DNA from: Methylobrevis pamukkalensis
GTDB lineage: Bacteria; Pseudomonadota; Alphaproteobacteria; Rhizobiales; Pleomorphomonadaceae
Assembly: GCF_001720135.1 (NCBI RefSeq)
Contig: NZ_MCRJ01000022.1
Coordinates: 1 to 42,917 of the forward strand
Reading direction: 5' to 3'
Length of the DNA: 42,917 bases
Each line of letters starts with the position of its first letter. The stretch's first letter is position 1. The notes under the pieces were generated by a model. It was given only the letters and a program-made list of their open reading frames with translations. It was not told the DNA's origin and ran no database searches. Positions 8,953 through 18,644 of the stretch are shown here, in pieces. The position numbers and the translations under genes were made by a program.

Positions 8953-10574
8953 TCATGGTCGCCCGCCTGGATCGCCGAGCGGCTGCAACCGTCCGGCTGC
9001 CTCCGGGGCGAGGGTCGGGACGGCGGGTGGGTCGAGCACCCCCGTCCGCGCCGCCGACCCGATGGCCAGCGCCGCGAAGGCGAGCATCAGCCCCAGCGAC
9101 AAAGGTGAAAATAGTGCCTCCTCCTGAAACAAACCGTTCACGAGGATGGCAAACAGTCCGTAAGCGGCGACGCAGAACTGCGGGTGCCGCAGGCGGTCGA
9201 ACAGCCGCCAGACCGTGAAGCCGACCCAGTAGTAGAAGCCGAGGACGATGAAGGCCGCGACGCCCATCTGGTAGAGCAGCACGCCGACCGCGCTTTCCAC
9301 CGCCGCCTCGGTCTCGCCGCTCTTCTGGGCGTTTTCCCAGTCGAGTTCGCCGAAGTTGGTGGCAAGATTGCCGCCCGAGCCGAGACCGTGGCCGATCGGA
9401 TTGGCGAGGAACCCCTTCACGCCGCCGATCAGGCCGAGCACGTGATAGTCGCCGACGCGAAGGCCGCTGATGATCACGAAGGGGATGTAGAGGCACATCA
9501 GCCCGACGAAGCCGGCGAGCACGATCCGCCCCTGGAACACGGTGCTCGCCAGCGTCATCGATGTCGCCAGCAGCAGCACGATCAGCGCGCCCTTGGCGCT
9601 GGTGAAGACCAGGATCGGCAGGATCAGCGCGAACAGCACGAAGCGCCGGCAGGAGAACAGGAACAGCGCGAGGAAGCTGATCGCATAGGCGAAGCTGATC
9701 GAGTGGAAGTTCGGCCCGTTGACGCGCAGCACCGTGAGATCGAGATCGCTCAGCAGCGCCGTGTTGAACAGCGTGACCCGGAACGCGTCGAGCACGTCGG
9801 TCATCACCTGCCGGTGGATCTGGGCGATGCGGAAATAGAGGCCGGCCTCGCGCGCGTCGGTGGAGTTCAGCCACCAGTAGGCGTGGGAATTGGTCAGGCG
9901 GAACCACTCGTCGCGGAACAGGAACTCGAAATAGCCGAGCAGCATCACGAGCGTGGCGAGAAAGATCAGCGACGTGGTCACGTTCGGCCGGTGCGCGTAG
10001 GCCACCGTGAGGCACACCTGGAACAGCATCAGCGGCAACGCGATGTTGCGCAGGTAGATGATCGCGCCCTGCGGGCTCTTCACCATCCATAGGCGAAATA
10101 GAGCCCGACGATCAGCAGAACCACGGTGCTGGCGTAGAAGTAGCGCATGAACGGCGTCGAATAGGCGTGGCGCCGCAGCAGCACCTCGAACCAGAAGAAC
10201 AGGAAGAACACGACGAGCGTCAGGAAGTTGAAGCCGCGCACGAAGTTGAAGTCGGCGGAACTGGTGATGTAGGGCGAGACCAGCGCCACGAAGAGATTCT
10301 GGAACAGCACCGAGACGATGATGACGACGGGAATCACCTTCGGCGCGAAATTCGCCACCAGCAGCGCCGCCAGCACGGCGGCGCCGACCGCGAGGCCCTT
10401 GTGGATCTCGCTGGCGACCACCGGCAGCGCGGTGAGGAAGAAGGCGACGGCGAGCGACAGCACGCCGTGAACCGCGTAGCGGCCGAGCCAGACGAAGGTC
10501 TGCCCTCCGGTCCGGCCGGCGTCTTCCCGGGTATCCTGCGCGGTACTGACCCGTGCGGTGCTGGCGACGGTCAC
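8953..10574 (-). CDS. Wzy/WaaL-like O-antigen polymerase or ligase, one frameshift as read
   Basis: A large polytopic membrane protein with about ten to twelve helices and an extended periplasmic loop (roughly DEWFRLTNSHAYWWLN to RVNGPNFHS). Near the C-terminal third it has the short motif GHGLGSGGNLA, as O-antigen ligase/polymerase proteins do. It probably polymerises flipped repeat units in the periplasm. The first part (10574 to about 10090) and the second (about 10080 to 8953) are in different frames; one restored base near 10080-10092 gives about 540 residues. GTG 10574 is chosen because a GGAGG sits 5-9 bases upstream; the longer reading to 10700 would put an unlikely Arg/Ala-rich extension before the first helix. 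It is the first gene of the minus-strand EPS operon. Confidence 0.75.
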
Positions 10575-10874
10575 GATCCCTCCTGCGGCCCACGCGGCCT
10601 TCGGGCCGGATGCGGGGGTGTCGCAGGCGTGGCGGGCGGCCGGAAGGCGCGCCTGGTCTGCCCTGCGAGAGCGGCAGGCTACAGGCTCGCCGTTTAACAC
10701 GCGGTGTAACCGGGCGGGCTAGTGGCCCGTTATGGCTAACGAAATCTTAAACGTCCCCATGGTTGACTGACCTCGTGTCGGGGATGGCGTCGCCCTCTCC
10801 GGACCTGTCGCATGCCGCGAGCGATCCGCGCCTCAGTCCGTTGCGCCGCCTCGCGTCGTCAGAAGGACCGATCG
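10575..10874. promoter_or_regulatory. Divergent promoter region between wzy and wzz
   Basis: These 300 bp separate the outward-facing wzy and wzz starts and should hold both promoters. The middle (about 10690-10755) is clearly more A+T-rich than its surroundings. It contains an imperfect palindrome (TTAACAC at 10694-10700, GTGTAA at 10704-10709) and a CTAA-N7-TTAA arrangement at 10736-10750, one base from the CtrA consensus TTAA-N7-TTAA. No exact sigma-70 pair is obvious. Assignment to CtrA or another EPS regulator is only a suggestion. Confidence 0.4.
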
Positions 10875-13407
10875 ATGAGCCGCCGTCACGATGGATTCGA
10901 CTGGGAGACGCCGGAAGCGCCCGCGGGCGCCGCCGCCGCACCGACGACGTCGGTCGGGCTGATCGACCCCGTCGCCATCCTGCGCTTCTTCGCGGTCTAC
11001 TGGGGCCGCGCGGTGAAGTTCGCCATTCTCGGCCTGCTGCTGGCCGCCGCGGCCTATTTCGTGATGCCGGTGCGCTATGCGGCGACGGCGCTGATCCTCG
11101 TCGATCCGCGCACCCCGCGCATCACCCTCAGCGAGGACGTGCTGCCGGGCATCGGCAACGATGCCGTGGCGCTTGAAAGCCTCGTGCAGGTCGCGACCTC
11201 CGACGGCTTCCTCAATCCGATCTTCGATCAGCTGAACATCGCGGACGATCCCGAATTCAACTCCGGCTCGATCTTCGGCGGCGCGCGACCCGCCTCGGCA
11301 TGCTGTCGCGCTTCCGCAACCAGATGAAGATCGAGCGCCGTGGCATCACCTATGTCGTCGAGGTCACCTTCACGTCGCGCGACCGCGACAAGGCGGCCCG
11401 CTACGCCAACGCCATCGCCGAGACCTTCATCGCCCAGCAGTCCGGCACCCGCGTCGACGCGGCGTCGGATGCGGCCGACTGGCTGCGCACGCGCCTGTCC
11501 GCCCTCGCCGAGTCCGTGCGCAGTTCCGAAGCAGCCGTGGCCGAGGCGCGCACGCGCTACGGCATCGTCAACGCCGGCAACGACATCACCGTGCGCGAGC
11601 GCGAACTCGGCGACCTCGTGCAGCAGGTGGCGCTGGCCCGCTCGCGGGCCGAGGAGGCGAGCGCCCGCTACGAGCAGTCGCGCATCAGCGTCAGCGACCC
11701 GCTGTCGGAAAACCCTGAGGGCGCGACGTCGTCGGTGCTGTCGAACCTGCGGATCCAGCACTCGCAACTCGGGCGCCAGATGGCGGAACTCCGGCTGGTC
11801 TACGGCGACCGTCACCCGACGCTACAGGCGCTGCAGGTGCAGATGGCCAGCAACGAGGCCCAGATCCGCGTCGAGGTTGACCGCCAGATCGCCCAGGCCG
11901 ACCGTTCCGCCAAGGCGGCGCGCGAACAGCTCGTCGCGCTCGAAAGCCGGCTCCAGCAGATGGAGCAGGAGGCCGCGACCACCGACGAGGCCTCGGTCAA
12001 GGTCCGGGCGCTCGAGCGCGAGGCGGAAGCCAACCGCCGCCTCTACGAGGAATTCCTCGGCCGCTTCAAGGCGACCAGCGAGCAGACCTCGCTGCAGAAG
12101 TCCGAAGCCCGCATCGTCTCCCCGGCGACCCCGCCGCTGAAGTCCACCCGGATCAGCCCGATCATCCTCGGCATCGCCGGCATCATGCTCGGCATCGTCG
12201 CCGGCTTCGGCTCGGCGCTGCTCGGCGAGGCGCTGTCGGCGGCCGGCCTGATGCGCCGCCGTGTTCCCACGTCGCCTGCCCCGGACAAGACGCATGCGCC
12301 GGCCCCGATGCGGTTCGCGACGCCCCCTCCGCCGTCGCGGCCACCCCGGTCGTCTCGCCCGTCCTCGCCCCGGCCGCCGCATCGATGACCGCCGCGAAAC
12401 CGGACACGGTGCGCGTCCGCACGCCCGGCGAGGCCGCCCCGCGCCGGCCGCAGGTCGCGCCCGTCGCTCCGGCTCCCGTGGCCGCGACGCCAGTGGCCCC
12501 GGTCACGGCCGAAGCCACCCCAGCCCCGACCATCACCCCGTCCGGCTCCTCCTCGGTGGCGGCGACCACCATTTCCGCTGCCGCGGCGGCGGCCGTTGCC
12601 GCCTCGCTGGCGAGCGACGAGGACGCCACCGTCAATGATCGCTCCGAGCGCCTGAAGACGCGCTTCCGCAAGCGCCGCGACGCCCTGCGCGCCTCCCTTG
12701 GCGACGAGACGGCCACGCTGCCGGCGGACGACATGGCCCCGCAGGACGAACCTGCGCCGGTTGCCGACGCGAACGTCGGCCCCGAGATGGGCGACCTTGC
12801 CCCGCTCGCCGCGCTGGTTCAGCCCTGGGTCGACGTGCTTGCGAATCCCGACGCGCTCGACGTGCCGGTCCAGGTCGTCCTTGTCGCGGCGGCCACCCGC
12901 CGCAGCGGCCACCGGGAGCTTGCCGACGCCCTCGCCTTCGCCGCCGCCGACGCCGGCCTGCGGACCGTGCTTCTGGAGACCGAGCCGGATGCGGCCTCCG
13001 CGCTCGGCGGGCGGGACGGCCTGCTCGACGTGCTGCTCGGCGTGGTCAGCCTCGACGAGGCGCTGGTCGAGATCCCCGGCCGGCCGCTGACGGTGCTGCC
13101 GTTCGGCTCGGCCGAATCGGGCCTGCCCGTGCACGCACCGCTGGAAATGCCGGAGCTTCTGGAACTGCTGGAGAGCCTGCGCGGCCGCTATGCCGCGGTG
13201 ATCATCAAGGGTCCGGCCGCCGGCGGCGAACCGCATCTCGCCGGCCTCGTCGGCCAGTCCGACGCGGTGCTGATGGTGGCCGAGGAAGGCCGGATCGGCC
13301 ACCGCGCCGCGGAAATCGCGCTGGAGGGCCTCGCCCCGCACGAGGACTGCGTCTGCCGGCTGCTGACCTGGCCGCGGGCCGAGGCGAGCGACCGCGTCGC
13401 CGGCTGA
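10875..13407 (+). CDS. Wzz/GumC-like co-polymerase with degenerate BY-kinase domain, two frameshifts as read
   Basis: This polysaccharide co-polymerase controls chain length or export and bridges the periplasm. The Wzz domain starts at ATG 10875 (AGAAGGA site upstream): transmembrane helix FAILGLLLAAAAYFV, periplasmic coiled coil, then ADLFLEF-like REAEANRRLYEEFLGRFK and a second helix ILGIAGIMLGIVAGFG. An Ala/Pro-rich linker leads to a C-terminal region (about residues 650-844) shaped like a bacterial tyrosine kinase: LLETEPD at the Walker A' place and AAVIIKG at Walker B. The Walker A stretch reads AATRRSGHRELA without GK[ST], so ATP binding is doubtful. Frames change near 11283-11290 and 12285-12310; with one base restored at each, the protein is 844 residues. 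Alternatively the C-terminal part is a separate gene from ATG 12385, overlapping by ATGA. Confidence 0.72.
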
Positions 13408-13583
13408 ACCGGCCCCCCGTCCGAACTCCTCAGGGAGCAAAACTTCTTTTGTCCCGTGCCGTCCATCGTGTATCGCTGGAACGCCGTCCCCTCCCCCGCG
13501 GCGGGACGGCGCCACCCTCACGACAGGACGCCGGCCGGGCGACGCGATGTCCCCCTGAAGCGCCGGCGCGGACGGGACACGCG

Positions 13584-14327
13584 ATGACCGACAGACTGAA
13601 GGGCAAGACCGCCATCGTCACTGCCGCCGCGCAGGGGATGGGCCGCACCGCCGTGCTGGCCTTCGCCGCCGAAGGCGCCCGCGTGCTGGCGACCGACGTC
13701 AACGCCGAGCGGCTCGCCGCGCTTGCCGACGTGCCGGGCGTGACCACCCGCCTCCTCGACGTGACCGACGGCGCCGCCGTCGCCGCCCTTGCCGCCGAGG
13801 CCGAGGCGCCGGACATCCTGTTCAACTGCGCCGGCTTCGTCCACCACGGCACCGTGCTCGACTGCGACGAGGCGGCCTGGGACTTCTCCTTCGATCTCAA
13901 CGTCAAGTCGATGTACCGGATGATCCGCGCCCTTCTGCCCGGCATGCTGGACAACGGCGGCGGCTCGGTCATCAACATGGCCTCGGTCGCCTCGAGCGTG
14001 ATCGGCGCGCCGAACCGCTTCGTCTACGGCGCTAGCAAGGCGGCCGTGATCGGCATGACCAAGGCGCTCGCGACCGACTTCGTGGCAAGGGGCGTGCGGT
14101 TCAACGCGGTCTGTCCGGGCACGGTCGAGAGCCCCTCGCTGGAGGGACGGATGCGCGCGCTCGGCGACTACGAGACCACCCGCGCCGCCTTCGTCAACCG
14201 CCAGCCGATGGGCCGGCTCGGCACCGCCGAGGAGATCGCCCACCTCGTCGTCTATCTCGCCAGCGACGAGTCGGCCTTCATGACCGGTCAGGCGATCGTC
14301 ATCGATGGCGGGTGGAGCAACACCTGA
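13584..14327 (+). CDS. SDR oxidoreductase, BDH2/DHRS6-like
   Basis: A classical short-chain dehydrogenase/reductase of 247 residues. The cofactor loop is TAAAQGMG (13-20) and the active site has Tyr148 and Lys152 in YGASK with a Ser at 134-138. The stretch NCAGFVHHGTVLDC and the tail PGTVESPSLEGR...DGGW strongly recall animal BDH2/DHRS6 (cytosolic 3-hydroxybutyrate dehydrogenase type 2, also reported as a 4-oxo-L-proline reductase), which uses NAD. Bacterial relatives include sugar-acid dehydrogenases, so the substrate is open. ATG 13584 follows 177 bp of non-coding sequence, so the gene is probably transcribed from its own promoter. It ends 6 bp from the convergent kinase gene. Confidence 0.83.
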   Translation: MTDRLKGKTAIVTAAAQGMGRTAVLAFAAEGARVLATDVNAERLAALADVPGVTTRLLDVTDGAAVAALAAEAEAPDILFNCAGFVHHGTVLDCDEAAWDFSFDLNVKSMYRMIRALLPGMLDNGGGSVINMASVASSVIGAPNRFVYGASKAAVIGMTKALATDFVARGVRFNAVCPGTVESPSLEGRMRALGDYETTRAAFVNRQPMGRLGTAEEIAHLVVYLASDESAFMTGQAIVIDGGWSNT

Positions 14328-14333
14328 TTGCCC

Positions 14334-15260
14334 TCAGGGCACGATCACGCTGAGCACCCGCGGATGGGCCTCGATCGGCGCCTCGCTCACCGGGATCGCG
14401 TCGCCGTCGACCTGCATCAGGATGCCCTCGCCCGAGAGCCGCACGCGGGCGACCGCCCGGTCGACCACGCCCTTCAGCCGGTCGAGGCGACCGAGCCCCA
14501 GCATCACCGCCGCCTTCAGCAGCGTCATCGGCCGGTCATCGGCCAGCGTCACCAGCCGCAGGCCGGGATCGGTGACGCTGGTGTGACGGGTGATCGACAT
14601 CGGTCCGCCATAGCAGCGGGCGGTGGTGACCACCGCGATCCGGCAGACGCTGGTCTCGCCGTCGGCGTTGACGATCACGTCGCGGCCGGTGCCGGCGAGC
14701 GCGAGCCGGATGGCGGCGAGCGCATAGGCAAGCGGGCCGATCCTGCGCTTCAGGACCGGATCGACGCCGTGGACCACCGCGCCGTCGAAGCCGGCCGAGG
14801 CCATCAGCAGGAAGGCGCGCAGGCCGATCTGGCCGAGGTGCAGCGGCGCCAGCCGGCGCCGGATCAGCATGCGCGCGATCGTCCCCGGCCGGAACGGCAG
14901 GTTCAGTTCGCGGGCCAGCACGTTGGCGGTACCGAAGGGCAGCACGGCAAGGGCGGGCGGACGGTGCGGGCGAGACACAAGGCCGTTCACCGCCTCGTTG
15001 ATCGAGCCGTCGCCGCCGCCGATCACCAGCGTGTCGATCTCCGGCGGCAAGGTGCGGGCGATCTCGACAAGGTCGCCGGCCCGGGTCGTCAGCCGCACCT
15101 CGACGCCGAGACCGGCGGCGCGCAGGTCTGCGGCGAGGCGATTGAGCCGGCGGGCGCGGAAGCCGCCGGCCGTCGGGTTGGCGACGATCAGGATCTCGCG
15201 GGTCTGGGCCGCCACGGTCTCCGGCCGTCCGAGGGCGGCGGCGACGGGAAGCTCGGTCAT
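14334..15260 (-). CDS. Diacylglycerol/sphingosine-type lipid kinase family protein
   Basis: The 308-residue product belongs to the YegS/DgkB/LCB5 lipid kinase fold. It has [15 protein letters not shown] at the nucleotide-binding N-terminus, the signature [16 protein letters not shown], and [14 protein letters not shown] as the conserved glycine-rich catalytic segment; the C-terminal domain carries [12 protein letters not shown]. It would phosphorylate diacylglycerol or a related lipid with ATP at the membrane. The start at 15260 overlaps the rnhA stop by 4 bp, which marks it as the last gene of the ispH-thrB-rnhA-kinase operon. Confidence 0.85.
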   Translation of the reverse strand: MTELPVAAALGRPETVAAQTREILIVANPTAGGFRARRLNRLAADLRAAGLGVEVRLTTRAGDLVEIARTLPPEIDTLVIGGGDGSINEAVNGLVSRPHRPPALAVLPFGTANVLARELNLPFRPGTIARMLIRRRLAPLHLGQIGLRAFLLMASAGFDGAVVHGVDPVLKRRIGPLAYALAAIRLALAGTGRDVIVNADGETSVCRIAVVTTARCYGGPMSITRHTSVTDPGLRLVTLADDRPMTLLKAAVMLGLGRLDRLKGVVDRAVARVRLSGEGILMQVDGDAIPVSEAPIEAHPRVLSVIVP

Positions 15261-15733
15261 TGGGCGGCTCCGCGGCCCGGACGTCGGTGGAACGGCCGCA
15301 TGCCCTCGCGGGCGAGTTCGTCGGCGCGCTCGTTCATGTCGTGGCCGGCATGGCCCTTGACCCAGTGCCAGGTGACCTGATGGCGCCCGCGCGCGTCCTC
15401 CAGCCGCTGCCAGAGATCGGCGTTCTTCACGGCCTTCTTGTCGGCGGTCTTCCAGCCGTTGCGCTTCCAGTTGTGGATCCAGGTGGAGATGCCGCCCTTC
15501 ACATACTGCGAATCCGTGTGGATCTCGACCCGGCACGGCCGCTTCAGCGCCGTCAGCGCCTCGATCGCGGCCATCAGTTCCATGCGGTTGTTGGTGGTGT
15601 CGGCCTCGCCGCCGCAGAGTTCCTTCACCACGTCGCCGAAGGTGAGGATCGCGCCCCACCCGCCCGGCCCGGGATTTCCCGAGCAGGCGCCGTCCGTGTA
15701 GATCACGACCGTCGGCTCCGCCTCGTCGGTCAT
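15257..15733 (-). CDS. rnhA: Ribonuclease HI
   Basis: RNase HI cuts the RNA strand of RNA-DNA hybrids (R-loops, lagging-strand primers) in the cytoplasm with Mg2+. The 158-residue product has the whole catalytic set: Asp in [16 protein letters not shown], Glu in NNRMELMA, Asp in HTDSQYV, the flexible-loop His in [11 protein letters not shown] and the last Asp in NERADELA. The [16 protein letters not shown] basic handle is present too. Its ATG overlaps the thrB stop (once the thrB reading frame is restored) and its stop overlaps the lipid kinase start, each by ATGA, so expression is translationally coupled within the operon. Confidence 0.96.
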   Translation of the reverse strand: MTDEAEPTVVIYTDGACSGNPGPGGWGAILTFGDVVKELCGGEADTTNNRMELMAAIEALTALKRPCRVEIHTDSQYVKGGISTWIHNWKRNGWKTADKKAVKNADLWQRLEDARGRHQVTWHWVKGHAGHDMNERADELAREGMRPFHRRPGRGAAQ

Positions 15734-16708
15734 GACCGCACGTCCTCCGCTTCGACGCGTAGGCCGCGACGCTCGTCACCCCGCGGTGGAAGCGCAGCTT
15801 GTGCAGGTATTCCAGCGGATCCTTCGGCGTCACCAGCGCGCCGGGCGGCACGCTCAGCCAGTCGTGGAGCCGCGTCAGCAGGAAACGCAGCGCCGAGCCG
15901 CGGGCGAGCAGCGGCAGGGCGGCAAGTTCGGCCTCGCTCAGATCACGGCGGCGGCGGTAGCCGGCGATCATCGCCCGCGCTTGGTGACGTTGAACTGCCG
16001 GTCCGGCTCGAAGCACCAGGCGTTGATGCAGATGGCGAGGTCATAGGCAAAGAGATCGTTGCAGGCGAAATAGAAGTCGATCAGGCCCGACAGCCGGTCG
16101 CCGAGGAAGAACACGTTGTCGGGGAACAGGTCGGCGTGGATCACGCCCTTCGGCAGTTCGCCCGGCCAGTGCCGCTCGAGATGATCGAGCTCGGCCTCGA
16201 TCTCGGCGCCGAGGCCCTGAAGCACCTCGTCGGCGCGGGCGGCGGAAAGCTCGAAGAGCGGACGCCAGCCGCCGACCGACAGGGCGTTGTCGCGGACGAT
16301 CGAAAAGTCCGCCCCCGCCGCATGCAGGTCGGCCAGCGCCTCGCCGACCTGCGCGCAATGGGCGACCTTCGGCCGGCGTACCCACATGCCGTCGAGAAAG
16401 GTCACGATCGCGGCCGGACGGCCTGCGAGACGGCCGAGCGCTTCGCCGTTGCGGTCGCGCACCGGCGTCGGGCAGTTCAGCCCGCCGGCGGCCAGGTGCT
16501 CCATCAGGCCGACGAAGAAGGGCAGGTCGCTCTCGCGGACCCGCTTTTCGTAGAGCGTAAGGATGAAGCTGCCGGTCTCGGTGCGCAGCAGGAAGTTGGA
16601 ATTCTCCACGCCCTCCGCGATGCCCTTGAAGGAGACGAGCCCGCCGATGTCGTAGCCGGCGACGAAGGCCGCCAGTTCCTCGTCCGCCACCTCGGTGTAG
16701 ACCGCCAT
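15730..16708 (-). CDS. thrB: Homoserine kinase (APH-like, ThrB type II), two frameshifts as read
   Basis: Phosphorylates homoserine to O-phosphohomoserine in threonine synthesis; this is the choline-kinase-like form usual in alphaproteobacteria. Seen in order: [28 protein letters not shown] (nucleotide loop), the catalytic [14 protein letters not shown] with HxDxxxxN, and [18 protein letters not shown]. The frame changes near 15978-15982 (continuing as [16 protein letters not shown] to [16 protein letters not shown]) and again near 15756-15760. After the second correction the protein ends EAEDVRS with its stop overlapping the rnhA ATG as ATGA, which is good evidence that the corrected frame is the real one. 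Corrected length is 326 residues, normal for the family. It lies 44 bp downstream of ispH. Confidence 0.88.
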
Positions 16709-16752
16709 GTCCCCTCGTCCTTCCCGATGATCCGTCCGGACCCGACCGCGGC

Positions 16753-17724
16753 TTACTGTGCGGCGGGCAGGCGCAATTCGCGCGGCAGGTTGAAGGACAC
16801 GGTTTCGTCGGCGGTGCGCACGGTCTCGACCGTCACGGCATAGCGCGCGGCGAAGGCGTCGATCACCTCCTCGACAAGGATTTCCGGCGCCGAGGCCCCG
16901 GCGGTGATGCCGACCGCAGAGACGGTGCCCACCGCCTCCCAGTCGATGTCGGCGGCGCGCTGGATCAGGAAGGCGCGCTCGCAGCCGGCTCTCGACGCCA
17001 CCTCGCGCAGGCGCTGCGAATTCGACGAGTTCGGCGCCCCGACCACGATCATCGCGTCGACCCGCGGCGCCACGGCCCGCACCGCGTCCTGCCGGTTGGT
17101 GGTCGCGTAGCAGATGTCGTCCTTGTGCGGGGCGACGATCCGCGGAAAGCGGCGGGTGAGAACCGCAACGATCGCGCGGGTGTCGTCGACCGAGAGGGTC
17201 GTCTGGGTGATCCAGGCAAGATTGTCCGTGTCGGGCGGCAGCACGGTCTCGGCGTCCGCCTCCGTCTCCACCAGCGTCACGGCGCCCTCGGGCAGCTGGC
17301 CCATGGTGCCGATCACCTCCGGATGACCGGCATGGCCCACCAGCAGGATGTGGCGGCCCCGCTTGAAATGGATCTCGGCCTCGCGGTGAACCTTGGAGAC
17401 CAGCGGACAGGTGGCGTCGAGGAAGAACATCTCGCGGCGCGCGGCGTCTGCCGGCACCGACTTCGGCACGCCGTGCGCGGAAAACACCACGGGCTTCTCG
17501 CCGGCCGGGATCTCGTCCAGTTCCTCGACGAAGACCGCGCCCTTGCGCTTCAGTTCCTCGACGACGTAGCGGTTGTGGACGATCTCGTGGCGCACGTAGA
17601 CCGGCGGCCCGTAGCGGTCGAGCGCGATCTCGACGATCTGGATCGCGCGGTCGACACCGGCACAGAACCCGCGCGGGGCGCAGAGATGAACGGTGAGCGG
17701 CAGCTTCGTCGGCTCGGTGATCAC
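16753..17724 (-). CDS. ispH: 4-hydroxy-3-methylbut-2-enyl diphosphate reductase
   Basis: Last step of the MEP isoprenoid pathway: reduces HMBPP to isopentenyl and dimethylallyl diphosphate with a 4Fe-4S cluster. The 324-residue protein has the three cluster cysteines in [13 protein letters not shown] (Cys21), [11 protein letters not shown] and [11 protein letters not shown]. It also has the substrate-binding [15 protein letters not shown], the catalytic TQTTLSVDD and GAPNSSNS. I place the start at GTG 17724, which fits the usual family length; the open frame runs on to TTG 17844 with an atypical Arg-rich extension. It is the first gene of the ispH-thrB-rnhA-kinase operon, whose promoter should lie in the 221-bp gap before the divergent lipoprotein gene. 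Confidence 0.95.
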   Translation of the reverse strand: MITEPTKLPLTVHLCAPRGFCAGVDRAIQIVEIALDRYGPPVYVRHEIVHNRYVVEELKRKGAVFVEELDEIPAGEKPVVFSAHGVPKSVPADAARREMFFLDATCPLVSKVHREAEIHFKRGRHILLVGHAGHPEVIGTMGQLPEGAVTLVETEADAETVLPPDTDNLAWITQTTLSVDDTRAIVAVLTRRFPRIVAPHKDDICYATTNRQDAVRAVAPRVDAMIVVGAPNSSNSQRLREVASRAGCERAFLIQRAADIDWEAVGTVSAVGITAGASAPEILVEEVIDAFAARYAVTVETVRTADETVSFNLPRELRLPAAQ

Positions 17725-17945
17725 GTCGGCCTCGGTGTTCGGCGGCGACCGGCATCGGGCGCGGCGCAAGGCGGACAGTGCGGCGCGCTTCGACCGGCCA
17801 TCTGTCCTCGCCCGGTATAGGGGTGTTTGGCGCCGGCCTGTCAAGAGCCGGCGCCCCGGCTGTGCAGGACCGCGCTGCGCTCCGCCGGCCCTGTCGCCAA
17901 CGGACGGACGGACTGCTATAGAGGCGCCGTGGAGGAGTCACGCGC

Positions 17946-18503
17946 ATGTTCCTGTCCTGTCCCAATATTTCACGCACGCTCGCCATTTTTGGCCTTGCCG
18001 GGCTTGCCGCCTGCTCGGGCGCGAAGAATTACATTCCCGGCGCCCCCACGCCGGAGGAAGAGGCCGAGCTTCGCCAGAAGTTCGCCGCCACCGCGGTCTG
18101 CCCGCAGGTCGGCGTGCGCGACGGCACACAGGTCTACACGCTCCACGCCCGCGGCATGGAGGCCGATCCCGCCGGCGTGCGCTACCAGGCGAACATCAAC
18201 AAGACCGCCCGCGAATGCCGCACCGACGCCAGCGGCGCCACCACGATCAAGGTCGGCCTTGCCGGACGCCTGATCGTCGGCCCGAAGGGCGACGCCGGCA
18301 CGGTCAACCTGCCGCTCCGCGTTGCCGTCGTGCGCAACGGCAACGAGGTTCTCTTCTCCCAGATATTCCCGGTCGCGGCCGGCGTGTCGGGCGGCGCCGG
18401 CAATTCGCTCTGGACCAAGGTGGTCGACGGCATCGTCGTCCCCGCGGAGAAGACCAGCGGCAACATCGAGATCATGGTCGGCTTTGACGAAGGCGCCACC
18501 TGA
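17946..18503 (+). CDS. Small lipoprotein of unknown function
   Basis: A 185-residue protein with a lipoprotein signal peptide: basic start, hydrophobic LAIFGLAGL and lipobox LAAC with the lipidated Cys23. The residue after it is Ser, so outer-membrane sorting is expected. The mature part is a compact, mostly beta-like domain with two Cys (VCPQVG and ARECRT) that could form a disulfide. I do not recognise a named family. ATG 17946 has a GGAGG site about 10 bases upstream. The gene is monocistronic: it is divergent from ispH and followed by a strong terminator before the glycine operon. Confidence 0.72.
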   Translation: MFLSCPNISRTLAIFGLAGLAACSGAKNYIPGAPTPEEEAELRQKFAATAVCPQVGVRDGTQVYTLHARGMEADPAGVRYQANINKTARECRTDASGATTIKVGLAGRLIVGPKGDAGTVNLPLRVAVVRNGNEVLFSQIFPVAAGVSGGAGNSLWTKVVDGIVVPAEKTSGNIEIMVGFDEGAT

Positions 18504-18534
18504 CGTCTCTGTCCCTGTCATCCTGCACGCTCCG

Positions 18535-18577
18535 CAACGCCGGTGCCGCCTTCCCGCGGCGCCGGCGTTGCCGTTTT
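18535..18577 (+). terminator. Rho-independent terminator after the lipoprotein gene
   Basis: A 15-bp stem (18535-18549 with 18556-18570, one G-T wobble) closes a six-base loop and is followed by CCGTTTT. It separates the lipoprotein transcript from the glycine-operon promoter. Confidence 0.85.
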
Positions 18578-18602
18578 CGCCTTGCGGTCGCGGCGACGGT
18601 CA

Positions 18603-18631
18603 TTGACAAAACCAATCATCTCATTGATGAT
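18603..18631 (+). promoter_or_regulatory. Predicted promoter of the gcv operon
   Basis: A perfect TTGACA box (18603-18608) is followed, after 17 bp, by GATGAT (18626-18631), which matches four of six bases of TATAAT. The expected transcription start, near 18638, lies just before the glycine riboswitch. The -10 is one arm of a small inverted repeat (ATCATC at 18615-18620, GATGAT at 18626-18631), which could be an operator. Confidence 0.6.
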
Positions 18632-18644
18632 CCCGATCATACGT

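Noticed and set aside
10711..10729. CGGGC...GCCCG hairpin in the wzy-wzz region.
   Set aside because: Five base pairs only; expected by chance in such G+C-rich sequence.
13433..13455. Hairpin GGGA-CAAAA / TTTTG-TCCC after the wzz gene.
   Set aside because: The stem is short with a bulge and is A-T in the core with no T run, so I do not call it a terminator.
17725..17844. Longer ispH start at TTG 17844.
   Set aside because: The added 40 residues are Arg-rich, do not occur in IspH proteins and have no ribosome site.
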